NCBI RefSeq assembly: GCF_019925205.1 | Contig: NC_083568.1 | Span: 13,452,393-13,516,392 of the forward strand | Length of the DNA stretch: 64,000 nucleotides | Source: Metopolophium dirhodum | Taxonomy: Eukaryota; Arthropoda; Insecta; Hemiptera; Aphididae | Direction of reading: 5' to 3' | In this document: piece after piece, positions 1 through 12,001 of the stretch | Position numbering within the stretch: position 1 is the first letter of the stretch | Layout of the letters: every line of letters begins with the position of its first letter | Notes under the pieces: model-generated | What the model was told of the DNA's origin: nothing | The model's database searches: none | Seen by the model: the letters and a program-made list of their open reading frames with translations, nothing else | Translations under genes and position numbers: made by a program

Positions 1-2119
1 GGTACAAATGTTAAATTCACATAAGATAGGTTAACGTATATTTTGGGAGAAAACATAGCCGGGATTAGTCCCATCAACTTTAAAATCGTAATGCTTATTA
101 TTAAACAATAATATTTGTTAATTATTCTGTAGAAATACAGAGTACATTAACTTTTTTAGAAAATACCTTCTGCGATTATGAGTAATAATATGCTTATTTT
201 ATTGTACCCTAATATATCGTAGGTAGTAAGTGAGTTTCATAAGTTCTAAATCCCATTGCTGTGCGACGAGTTTTTTAAAAAATATCTTAATAAAGTAAAA
301 TTACTATTGTGTCCATTGAGTTAAAAAAACACAAATCATTTCTTTTTCGGTTATTAATTCAATGCTCGGAATTGTATGCATACATTATACATTTATACGC
401 ATATACAGTGTCAGCTCTAGAAATAAGTAAAATAAATCTGATTCTATATAAATGTTTGCCTAACCTTTAGTTTTGAAATTTAAAATATTCCGAATTTCCA
501 ACCCAATACCAAAATATTATTTTTACATTTTATTTATTTTAAACTCAAATTTAAAACTTTTTATGGTTTTTAATTTTTATATGTAACATATTTTACATAT
601 TTATTTTATATACCTACCTAATTATGAATTATGTTGTTTATAAGAAAACTCGTAATTTTTATTATTATTGTATTTTTAATTTAGTATAAAAATATAATTT
701 CAAATTTCAATAATAAGAATTAAGTGTTTTTTATCCACTACAATTTTGCATAAGACGCACTCGGACAATATTACCAAACGATATTTACGTCGTACTTTTA
801 GCTCTGTATACAGTTCTATAGATAATGCAATTTTAAACTGTTTTATACTTTCATGGTATTTATTTATAAATCATTTCTCCCTAATGGCTTAATCTTTACC
901 GAGCCAATGCAGTTGGACGATATTAGACGTTACAATATGTTCATATTCGTGTTAGATAACATCAATTTTTTTCCCGATTCTTCCCACTATGATACAAATA
1001 CATATACAGTTTAAGAAGAGAAAAAATAAACCATAAATATTTCCACTTTTTAAGTGCCTAATTTTGTCCACAGATCATATTTAACAGCGTATTTCAACAA
1101 TTTAAGTGCATTTTTTAATGTTTTTAGTGAGTCAAGTTGTGAGCTCAGTTTATTATAGTAATATATTTATAAATCATAACACTATAAGCAACTATGCTTG
1201 CCACTTGGGTTCAAAAATTGTCATTTATTACTGGTTACGACTTTGAAAAGTAGACGTTTTTATTATGATGGCACTATTATTTTTTAATGTTTCTTAATAA
1301 TAATTAATATTACTTTGTAATTGTTTTTACTCACAATAATGTAAAAAGTATTATTTTTACTTTTAAAGTAAAAATAACTCCTTAAAAAAAATAAATATAA
1401 GCGTTCTTGTGACAAAATAGTGAAAATACTAATCCCCTCGCATTATTTGTCAGGATCTATTGGTCAGCATACCATAAAAGACTATCTATCTATGATCATC
1501 TATCGTTGGTATGCTGACTACAATTAGATCATTGAATCACTCGATATACCAATAATTGGTAAAATTATCAAGAACAAAACTGGCCGTAGTGGAAGGATTT
1601 GTTAGTATTTAGATTCGTTTTACCAAATTCCATAGTCTTATAAATACATTTATTTATAATATGTCTATGCCAAATACTTTCTCGAGTGAAGTCATACGTG
1701 GTCATACTGTTTGAATGGTGTGATAACAACGTTATCACCATTCATTATAAACGAAAAACAAACAGTAAAAACTAAAAACTTAAAATATCAACATGTGGAT
1801 ATTCAAATACTCTAATCTAATACTAATCTTAAATCTATGTCTAATTATACTGTAAGCCGTATAGTGAATTACTAAATAGCTAATTGGTACCTACTACTTT
1901 AAACTTTGTTGTAGTTAATATTTAGCAAATAGTGAATACTTACTACTGAATAGTGCCCGCTGTCCGGTAGTGGTTGAACTGTCGTGTTTTTTACATCAGT
2001 TGAATATTATTATCGCTTCTCAAGTATACCTATTCGTATTTCGTCCGAATACTACATTGCATAGCTTTTGACCACATTTCGAGTATTGAATCCAACGACC
2101 GATCTGTTACATTTTTAAA
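1..2119. other. No protein-coding gene recognised; upstream region of the 2120 gene
   Basis: AT-rich sequence with no readable exon of the MyT1 gene that follows. It holds two short hairpins: arms 1463-1474 and 1507-1518 (GTCAGCATACCA against its exact complement), and arms 1713-1727 and 1731-1743. A TCAGT initiator-like word at 1996-2000 is a plausible transcription start for the gene at 2120. Confidence 0.5.
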
Positions 2120-2758
2120 ATGGAACAGTCAGATTCTGATTGTTGGGAAACCTCGTCTACCGAAAATATTAGCTCGTCCCCCATTATTTTACCGAACAGT
2201 GGCGTTCTACAAGCGATTGAAATGATATTGGGCCAACGCAGTGAACCAGTTGGCAGAAAGGCAAAGATCAAAGCCACTTATCAGGATGACAGGAGATCGA
2301 TGCGCGTAGACAGTCTGTGCACCAACAAACGGCATTTGCAAAATTTTAGTAGTCGCCCTTCAAACAGGACAATAAAGGGAAACAGTTTGAGACCGGTATT
2401 TAACCAAATGCGACTCTGTCTGTTAGCTGGTGACTGGGATAGCTACAAGGAATTGCTGTCAATAGCCCTCAATTCGCCCAACATTGCGAACGATTACATT
2501 TTGTTTGCTGTCCGATCGTGTTTCATACTGCTGTTGAACCACCCACACCGTACATCAGAAATGATTGATAATTTCATCGCATCTTGTTTGAGCATCAACG
2601 AAGAGTCCAAAAGAAAATTATATTTACAAGAATGTTTTTCATTCAGATTAAAACCAACCTGTACAGAGAAGAAAGATATTGTCAATGAAAAAATTGAAGA
2701 AAAGGAAGAGGAAGAAGAAGAAGAAATTTTTTTTTATTCCGATTTCAGTTCCGATTAA
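2120..2758 (+). CDS. Uncharacterised 212-aa protein, possibly TAF1A-like
   Basis: Single-exon frame of 212 codons from ATG at 2120 to TAA at 2756-2758. The N-terminal 80 residues are serine-rich and basic. Residues about 90-170 form a compact, probably helical segment (around MRLCLLAGDWDSYKELL). The C-terminus is a strongly acidic Glu run ending in FSSD. The middle part faintly recalls the helical repeat of TAF1A, a subunit of the RNA polymerase I factor SL1, but I cannot confirm this without a profile search. It has its own initiator-like TCAGT at 1996 and a polyadenylation signal AATAAA at 2838-2843, so it looks like an independent transcript. It lies directly upstream of internal exons of a MyT1-type gene on the same strand. 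It may therefore be nested in an intron of that gene, and its lack of introns would fit a retrogene. Confidence 0.6.
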   Translation: MEQSDSDCWETSSTENISSSPIILPNSGVLQAIEMILGQRSEPVGRKAKIKATYQDDRRSMRVDSLCTNKRHLQNFSSRPSNRTIKGNSLRPVFNQMRLCLLAGDWDSYKELLSIALNSPNIANDYILFAVRSCFILLLNHPHRTSEMIDNFIASCLSINEESKRKLYLQECFSFRLKPTCTEKKDIVNEKIEEKEEEEEEEIFFYSDFSSD

Positions 2759-3128
2759 ATATTCTAATCAACTAGGTACTTCAGCTTAATTTTTTATTCG
2801 TGACTTGTTACTATTTTAGTTTTGTATAGGTATGATAAATAAAAATCTCCACCTATCCAAGGTTTCACAGAAGTTTTAATCAAATACTAATATTTTAATA
2901 TAGGTACCTATATTATAATAAATATTATATAATATGTATTTGAAAAAAAAAAAATCATTTAAAATCAAAATAAAATACTTTTTATACCAGATTCGTATGT
3001 CGTACACCAGTGTATTAATTATTTCAACAAATTTGGTAGTACAAAAAAAAATTATATAAATGTTTATGATTTAATTATTTAAGCATTTTATTTTTTAACT
3101 AGATTTAAGTAATATTGTTTTTTTTTAG

Positions 3129-4563
3129 TATTTCTGTTTGCGCAAGAAGTGATCGTTCTTCATCGCAACCTGGAATCTCTTCAACACATTCACAAGAACT
3201 AAAATGTCCAACACCGGGCTGCGATGGGTCTGGTCATGTAACAGGAAATTATTCTTCTCATAGATCCTTGTCTGGATGTCCTCGAGCCAATAAGCCAAAG
3301 AGTAAACCTCGAGATGGTCAAGATTCTGAACCACTAAGGTTAATTGCACTATTTAATAATTGAACTTACTGTATTTAATATTAAATTATTTTATAGGTGC
3401 CCTATACCTGGATGTGATGGATCTGGACATGCTACTGGCAAATTTTTATCACACAGAAGGTAAATTAACTTTTTAAAGCTTACATTTTACTGTTAATTAC
3501 ATTTTTCATATTTATCTAATAATATTTAATATTAGTGCATCCGGTTGTCCAATTGCCAATCGTAATAAAATGCGTGTACTCGAAAGTGGGGGAACTGTTG
3601 AACAGCATAAAGCCAATATTGCAAAACTGCAACAACAACAACACCATCACCAGCAATCCGACCAAACTGGCTGTGAACCATCTCATTTAAACCCAAGTCC
3701 ATTCCTTCACCGTGGTGCACCAACTCTCAGCGTTTGCCATCCGTCAGCACCAAATTTAGCATCTGGAAAGAAACCAATCCCGACAAATGCTGCTGATTCG
3801 TTGTATCATCATATGTACGGCTCGAAACAACTTCATAATGGTGAGAATAGTATTAAGATTATCTTTGTCTGGTAAAATTGTGGGATTTTTACAATTTTTA
3901 AAAAGTCAAATGTTGAGGAGGAGAAAAGGTAAAAAAGTTGTGGTTTTTAGATTGTAATATGGGGAACGGTGGTGAAGATCTATTTACTTTGGATGCTGAA
4001 ATAACGGAATTGCAGCGAGAAAACGCACGCGTCGAATCCCAAATGTTGAGATTGAAGACAGACATCAATGCTATGGAGGCTCATCTTCGACACGGGGATA
4101 AGGTAGGCCCAAGGTAGTGTCAAACATTCCAAACAAACAAAAACACTCCAAAAAGATGCTCTAATGATAAAATAGTCAAACTACATCAATATTCCACAAT
4201 TTTACCAAGTTAAATATTAAGTAATTGTAACAACCTGATATTTTTGCATGTTTACAGGAAACACAAATCTTATCTCAACGACAAAATTCCCATTTGAATG
4301 GGTACTATGAAAACCTAAGGAACAATATGATGTCATTTTTGGAACAAGTGAGATGTCCTGAAGGTCAATCTGGTTCCGAAAAGACCCAAGAACACTTTGA
4401 CAGTTACCTGACCAAGTTACAGACATTGTGCAATAACCCACATTCCGAATACGTAGCCTATAACAATTTGACCTCGTCCACTGCAGACGACAACCGACCC
4501 GTCTATGAAACAGTTAAATCATCCATACATGACTACAATGTGTTGCCGCCAACAGTCATATAG
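3129..4563 (+). CDS. MyT1-family C2HC zinc-finger transcription factor, 3' exons (partial)
   Basis: Five exons join in frame: 3129-3338, 3397-3459, 3536-3840, 3951-4102 and 4258-4563 (TAG). They give the last 344 residues or so. Two fingers of the MyT1 type are visible, CPTPGCDGSGHVTG...HRSLSGC and CPIPGCDGSGHATG...HRSASGC; the second is split over exons 2 and 3 at the HR/SxSGC point. A Gln/His-rich linker (about 3625-3660) follows. Next comes a coiled coil encoded by 3970-4120 (LDAEITELQRENARVESQ), the hallmark C-terminal helix of MyT1/MyT1L/ST18. Family members are nuclear DNA-binding factors of neural and endocrine differentiation that bind AAGTT-type sites. The first exon here starts in phase 2, so more exons must lie upstream. 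None is readable in 1-3128, so they are probably outside the window. A signal AATAAA at 4872-4877 is a candidate poly(A) site. Confidence 0.9.
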
Positions 4564-7500
4564 AACGATGCCAACACTTACTACAATCAGTAATTACTAA
4601 ATGGACTAAATGTCTCCTCTTGCCGAGCATCATTAATAGTTAATATTACATTGTTAAACCCTATGGACATATATTATATATATTAACATAAATCCTTGTA
4701 TAAATATTAACTAAATTTTAAATTAGTTTATGTACGGTTTTAAATAATAATTTTGCATTTGGAATTAATTGACCAAATCTAAGTAGACATTTGTACTTAT
4801 TTAACTATATAATATAATAAAACTATTATAATACAATCAGTTATTATAATTAACGTTTTATAGGCTTAAGCAATAAATATTCTGTTAAATGTAATATTTC
4901 TATTTCAATGGTTTTTCCGTGTAAAAAAACTTGTCTTACAACATACTAAAATGACTTCTATAATAATAAATGCATAGTCACTTTTTTAAAAAAATAAAAC
5001 TTAATCTAAATATTAAAATGTTTAAAAAATTCCCCATGTGTGTGCATATTATTATTAACTGTGTATTTCTCTACTGTAAAACACAATTTGTAAATAGAGA
5101 AATCTAAACTTTTATTGTTATCCTTTATTGTAATATTCAATGTGGTTAATTACTGTTCCTTATGATATTGTTTCGCTTTTGTAGACTCATCTTTATTATC
5201 CTATTTGATTTGTATTTTTTTGTTTATTGTTCTCTTTATTAGTTATCACATATTGATTTTGTTGAAATATTGTTTCGTTAAGTTACTAATTAAGAACTGT
5301 TAATTTTTATGAAAACCCAAAGTTGGTTTTAACTTTTTTATGTACTATATTATATTGTATTGTATGCGCCAAATATCAAATTATGATAATTCTTACGCAA
5401 TACACGATTTTATGTGTTGAAAATGTCTATTTATTCTTTCTTTATTTCTGTTTTAAGGTATTAAAATATGCATGTGTATATATTTCAATTTCTCTTGTAC
5501 CATTAAAAAAATTAACTTAACAAATGATAATCATAATATTACATATAACTGATATAAGTGTCAAAACAAATAATACAAATATGAAAAATAAAATTTCTAT
5601 TCTTACAGTTGATAATTTCAACAGCAAGTGAAACAGTTAACACTTTTACTAATTACTAATATTGTAGACTAATTTTAATAATGATCTTTAATCCATGATA
5701 AACATATTTTTTTACTATAATCTACAATATTACATTTATATTTTTGTTTATGTATCGGTAAAAATAACTTATATAATTTAATGCAACTAATATAGATAAG
5801 CACATCATAATACTTAGAAATGTTATCAAAGTATAACCAGTATAAGGGTGTCCAAAATTATAATATGTATATATACATATTGCCTCACCGAAGTCTGAGA
5901 GTAATCATATTTAAGGGTAATTGGCACCACTATTCGACATGGGTAAAAATGTTGTATGATTTTTCTAATGCGTATAACATAAGATCTATATGGAGGTAAT
6001 GTATGTATATAAGTATATTATTGATATGCATATGACAAAATCTTTTTCCAACTATGAATTTTTTTAATTTATTAAAATATTAAAGTATTAAACATTATAT
6101 AGGTAACCCTTCAACTACATGTATTTACTATGATGAAAAAAAATTGCTCTGATTAAATTTTGAAACCCTATGAAAAAAAACTCAAAAGGCATTACTGTAT
6201 TAAAGCTGAAGATTCGGTAAGATCGATTCCGAGTAAGGAATATATAGGTATATGACCGTGGTTTTAAATTCTCTTACACATAAATAATAAATAATAATAT
6301 TGACATCATTTCAGTGATCACTCATTCATCACAATCACTACCTAATTTATGATCTTTATAATATCTATTGAAGCTGACATGCGTAGAAGCAACTAGACCT
6401 CTAAAACTCGGGGGTCCTTATGGGCTATGGCTATTACAGTTGTAAATGCCTCACAGATCCGTGGCTCTTCGTTATAAACGTAAACGAATTAATACTTAAT
6501 GTTACGACTTAAGCCATAGGTGTGTACGACCAACATTTTTAAAAATGTTTTAAATAAATATCTTATAATTTTAGTTGGACGTAGACCTAACAAAAACAAA
6601 GGGTGCCAAAGATCTTTTTGCACTCCCCTAGTTGCGCCAACGTTGACATGGTTATCTTGTCGTATGTGTTCTACCGGCAAATATATCATCCACTTCAGCT
6701 TACGAGAATATAATATTTAGATAGGTACCGACCTATAATATTGCTGTAGAGTGGAAAAAACGATAAAGCGCACGCCCTGTAGCCAGTACAATCGAATGGT
6801 TATGTACCTATAACCAGTTACCACGTAATTATAAATTAAATACACCACCGTAACTATTGAAATTTTGAATATGAACATTTATTAGAGTCATAGGAACATG
6901 GACGACGGACACAGAAGGACCAAATCCTGCTAATAATACTACTAAATTATAACGATACACAGCCATGTAGGCACTTTAAAGTTATACGTACGCAGAGATT
7001 ATGTATTTATGTCGCGTTAAAATCACTTAAACGATCGTTATAAGTTATAATATCTCGCCCGTGGTGACCGTCAATTGGTCGCAGTAATTCAGCTCGCGTC
7101 AGTGTTCAGTGTAACAAATTGTTATAATAGGTACTTTAATCGAAAAAAATTTCCGAACAATGACATAATATTGTTATTAGGTAGCGCAATAGCAGTAGGT
7201 AGGTACTTATTTGATTTACATTTGATAATCGATATAATCGTGTTGAACTATTTTAATATAAACCTTTCAAGTTGTAACAATATTCCAGTTGTGCATTCCA
7301 TTATTCCCTGTATTAAGTTTTTATTTTTTTTTTAAAGACAATGCCTTTACAATATTATAGTATTACGAGTCAAAGAGTCATAAAACACTTATAAAGTATA
7401 CAACAATTACGGTATCATGACTCATAGACAGGACAGTAGTAATGGAGGTTAAATAATTTGTATTAGGTGCAATTAAAGCCAAAATTGCCCAGGACGAGCA

Positions 7501-9419
7501 AAATGTATAAAAATATACGTATAGTCATCAAATGGAAAGTACCATTATTTTATTTTTTTGTGTTTGCACTGAAATTCTAAAACTAAAAAAATTACCATTT
7601 ATCTACACGTTTTAAATTATTTATAACCTATAGGCTATAATATTTATCATTTCGTGTATCTACCGAGTTTCGTGAACACGTCATACATAATGAGGATTGA
7701 TAACCACTTTTTAACATCTTTTCACGTTATATTATAATATTATGCATATTGCATATTATACATCAACAACAAAAACATATTTTTCAGACCAATCAGTAAT
7801 AAAATAGAAAAACTAAAAAGAATAGTTCTATTATATGCAAATGTTGTATACACTTTGATCGTATTCGTGTTTGTTTATGATTGTATAGAATATTCTAGGT
7901 AAGATAAAAATGTTTTGTGAAGTATTGTTAAACTAAATATAAAGTTTTACTGTGTATTTTTACATATTTCATGTATTTTATAAAAAGCATATTTGACAGA
8001 TTAAAGTGTTTTCAACATTTCAAAAATATTAGTGTCCCGTTATAATGAAGACTTTTTTAGTTATTTTAATTTCATATTCGATTTAATATTTTGAAAGATT
8101 TTAGTTCAATAATAATTAATAGTTCTGAACCTTTGATTTATATCATTTTGTCGTATAAATTAGACTACTACAAAAAGTTAATCAAATAATACAGTAGTCA
8201 ATTTTTGTTTCGACTATAGGTAATGACTCTTTTTAACATAGATGAAACCAAAAAAACAAAACCAGACTTTCTTAAATAGAGCATAATAATGGCAGCTCAA
8301 ATGTCCAATAATTAAATCAAACGAAGTCTGATGGTATGAAATATTTAATTAAGAAGTAGAAACTTTTTTCGAGAAAACAGGTAAAATAAATTAATGGAAT
8401 AAAACAGATTGAGAAAAATGTGTATCTTATGTTTTTAAAAAGCAAACCTACGACAATATATTATGTATTAAGAAATATTGCATCTTATAGGTACCTACAA
8501 CTTGCGGCTTAATAACAGGAGATGACGTATAATAATAATATTCTTTATTAATTATTACTGCAAAATAAAATGTTATTGTTGATTTGCGTTTCGATGGCGA
8601 TGTACAAATAGTCACCTACTCAAAATGTATTGGAAAAAAAAGTTTGATCCAGCCCAAAAACATAATATTTATGTTTAATATAATATATAGATATAAATAA
8701 TTAAATACATATATAAACTTTAAAATATCTATGTTAGTTCAAAAAGCGATAAATGAAAAAAAATCAAAAAGATTTAAAGTATTAGTGTAGGCATAAAAAA
8801 ATATGACGGAAATAAATACATTTTAAAGTTTCTATAAATATATAAAGACATTTGTGCAAGAATTCGGTAATTATAAAAATAATAACGTCTTAAATAATTT
8901 AAAATTATCTTCGGAAAACGCATAGTTGTATAGGTATAGAGAATAGTGCTGTAGAACGAATGACATGTGATCGATCCCAGAAACCTGTGCTTACATGGAT
9001 CCTAAATATATTTACAAAGCGTTAAGTATTATGAGTTGACTAAACATTTTATTATGAAACGTTCAAATATCTATTAAAAAAAACAAATTTCGTTATCACA
9101 TATTATTCATATGGACATTTATTTTTACCACTTATATATAGGTTGTTATTATATTATAGCTTTTTTATTAAACGGACGTCTAATAACAAAAAATTACGAC
9201 GCATGTTTCAGATGGTTACGATAGGCGATAGTTGTAAGTATATAGGGTATAGGAAGGATTAAATTTTAAAGAACTATATTGGAATTATAAATATTAAAAA
9301 GCAAATGTCAAATATGTTTTTATCTTAAAATATTCAGTTGACGCGTAGTAATCTGTCAATTCTTCATTATTTAATAATATGACTTCTGATATAACATCAT
9401 ATCATAATAATATCCTTTT
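4564..9419. other. 3' UTR of the MyT1 gene, then intergenic sequence without a recognised gene
   Basis: The first few hundred bases are probably 3' UTR. The rest is AT-rich, with only short frames below about 90 codons that show no family signature and no coherent splicing. A 66-codon frame is open on both strands around 6489-6720, but neither translation looks like a protein family. Confidence 0.45.
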
Positions 9420-9734
9420 TCCGGCAAACAACCGTCCGACAATCGCACAGCACTCGGGTTATTTACACAAAATACATTCTATATAACTGGACAATAACAC
9501 AACAATATTATTTTTTATTTTTTTGTATGGGACAAGCTATCTACAGACATAATAATATCACACAGCTGAATAATAGATACAAAATATATTATAATATACA
9601 GCTCGTGCGATCGACGCGACATTTACGGCGTTCCGATGATATTACATCGCAAGTCAAAGTCTCGCGATACGAGGATTTTTTATTATCTTGTTATTTTGGT
9701 TTTCAATGGTGCAATAATATAAATTAGATACACA

Positions 9735-9767
<33 letters not shown>

Positions 9768-10335
9768 ATGTATTACTATATAGTCGCGCGTGCGGGTCGA
9801 CGTCGCGGACGTGTCGTGTTAAATAATTTGCTCCGAAGTGACAGCTTTTTATTGTGCACGTCAATCTTTTCGCCAATAACAGCGACGACTTTGCGGTTAT
9901 TTCATTGAAATTCATTTTTTACGTGGGACCCGCGTAGTATAAAAAAGTCAAAGTCGCGACGATTGCAGCAGCACTATACTATTCGCGCCATCCCACCACA
10001 TGACATAATAATATGCGTTTTACGGCGATATTTCTCGCGTAGGTAGGTACCTAATAATATTATAGGTATATTATTATTATTATATATAGTCAGGTGCAGC
10101 GCATCACAGCGTCGAGCGACGATCGTGTTTTTGCATGATATTTTTGTCGTCGTATTTATCATCATTTATCACCAACACTGCGAAGAGATTACGCTGCCAC
10201 TTGTGTCGGTTAAGACATAATGCGCCAATAAGTACATGCGCAGAGTTTCGCAACGCGTCCAAAGCAAATCGACGTCTCGTTATCGATCTGCAATCCTCTC
10301 GTATTATACGCAAATATACTTACGAAGAATAGGCG
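9420..10335 (+). promoter_or_regulatory. CpG-rich block, candidate distal promoter and 5' leader of the carboxypeptidase gene
   Basis: CpG dinucleotides are far denser here than in the AT-rich flanks (for example around 9785-9835 and 10100-10290). A TATA-like TATAAAAAA lies at about 9938, followed 25-35 bases on by a GC-rich start-like stretch. A second TATATATA lies near 10080, followed by GTCAGGTGC. No coding exon is evident. The first coding exon of the carboxypeptidase is preceded by an acceptor (TTTTGTTCAG, ending at 11876), so a noncoding first exon must lie upstream, and this block is the best candidate. The assignment is inference. Confidence 0.4.
9736..9766. repeat. (ATT)n microsatellite
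   Basis: About ten uninterrupted ATT units lie inside the CpG-rich block. It is a simple-sequence repeat with no inferred role. Confidence 0.9.
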
Positions 10336-10504
10336 CACAGCATAATAAGATTCGTTCAATACATTGACTGGTACGTATATTATACGTAATATATACATAT
10401 TAGTATATTACATAATATAATTACATAAAGTTATTATACAAACACAATATTGTGTATATTTATCAATTATTAATAAAATACTTGCCCCACATCACCGCAT
10501 TATT

Positions 10505-10905
10505 AAAATCGGCGCACCCGAATTGCCCCCTCCCCCGTGATTTTTTTTTTAAAAAGGTTACCCGAATAGCCTCCCATTTTAGGTAGTGACCCTCTTGTAC
10601 TGGAATAGCCTACGATAGTTATAATTTTTATAAATTTACGTACCTATATCCTTATATTATAAAAATTATTAATACATTAAATAAACTTAGTAAATTGAGT
10701 CAATGCTGATTGATTTAATGTAAATTTAGGTTTACTAAATGTTTTAGTAAATAGCAGTAATAATTAATAATAATAAAAAAATAAATAGATTATCAATATA
10801 ATTTATATGATGAAATATCATTCTGTTATACGGTCAAAAACTGTAGGCAATTCGAGTAAAAAAAGGTCACCTACCTAAATTTGGCAGGCAATTCCAGTAT
10901 CACCA
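10505..10905. repeat. Possible degenerate inverted-repeat element
   Basis: ACTGGAATAGCCTAC near 10599-10613 matches, in inverted orientation and with a few mismatches, GTAGGCAATTCGAGT near 10844-10858. A second related pair of ...GAATTGCC... / ...GGCAATTC... words flanks them. This suggests an old miniature transposon, but its boundaries and target duplication are not clear. Confidence 0.25.
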
Positions 10906-11414
10906 TTAAAATAATCATACGATTATTGGTATTTTATAAATCATAATACATATTATAAATTCAAATTTAGTACAAGGTTTATTAGTACCTATATATTACG
11001 AGCAGGGGTGGCGCTAAACTGGGGCAAAGTGCCCCTCCTTATACCTTTATTGCTTCGCCCTATATGTGCCCCACCTGTTTATTGAAAAATTAAAATTAAA
11101 TTTAAATGTTTATAATATTTCCATTTGTGTATATTATTTAATATAATCTATTAATCTTGTATAATAATACAATGTAATTTGTATATATATATACATATAA
11201 CATGACTTAAAATAATTGTTTTTACTATCATAAATCACTGTATATAATCAATTTATTTAGAAGATTATTCTTTTTTATTAATCTACTATAATTTTTGGCA
11301 TATCCGAATTGGGTCCCTAGCAGTAAGCGGCTAATGATAATCGCAGGTACTACACTAGTTGGGTCCCAAATTATTTTAGGTATACCCTAGTTATGGGTCC
11401 ATAATAATTGTTTT

Positions 11415-11545
11415 AGTCTTCTCTCAGAATCGTTTTTCGTACACAATTATTTTATATCATTGAATTCAAATTTAACACCTACACCATTCATTACAGTGGA
11501 CCCACTAGTAAACTACTGTACTGCAGATAGTTGAGCGACACCCGC
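11415..11545 (+). repeat. Dispersed repeat family A, copy 1
   Basis: Starts at CTCAGAATCGTTTTTC and runs through ATCATTGAATTCAAATTTAA, CATTACAGTGGACCCACT and ACTGTACTGCAG to CCGCTTACCC. The same order of words recurs at 26095-26210, 53222-53345 and, inverted, at 36376-36470. It is an interspersed repeat of unknown class. Confidence 0.75.
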
Positions 11546-12001
11546 TTACCCACTCGTTAGTTTCTTTATAATATAAATCAAGTTGTATTTATTTTTATTT
11601 TTAAGATTTTTAATATTTTTTTCTTGGGATTGTACCTATATTTGTACTAACATCATAAATTGTAGGATGTTAAAATGTAAAAATGTTAAATGTTTTGAGA
11701 AAAATGGAGCTAAGCCATTTTTTTTAAGGTATACATCACAAAATTGGTAATATTACGTTGAACACGTTTACCGCCACATCAGCTATAGTTATAATATTTA
11801 ATGTCTGTTATAAAAATTGTTCTGACTATTTGAAATAATACGAAATCATACGAAATATCACGTTTATTTTGTTCAGGACTATTCTCCTAGCTGCAGGCGC
11901 TGGGATAACCTATCGTCGCTAAAAGGTTTGGACGACATCGGTAAAAACGTGTATATGCATTTTATCGTCCGTTCAAAACGCCTCGATCGACACCAATCAT
12001 C

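Noticed and set aside
6489..6720. 66-codon open frames on both strands at the same place
   Set aside because: Neither has a family signature, good start context or neighbouring exons, and the mutual overlap suggests chance.
10985..11090. CAGGGGTGGCGC and GTGCCCCACCTG as ends of a small hAT element
   Set aside because: The inner arms do not pair and no 8-bp duplication is found.
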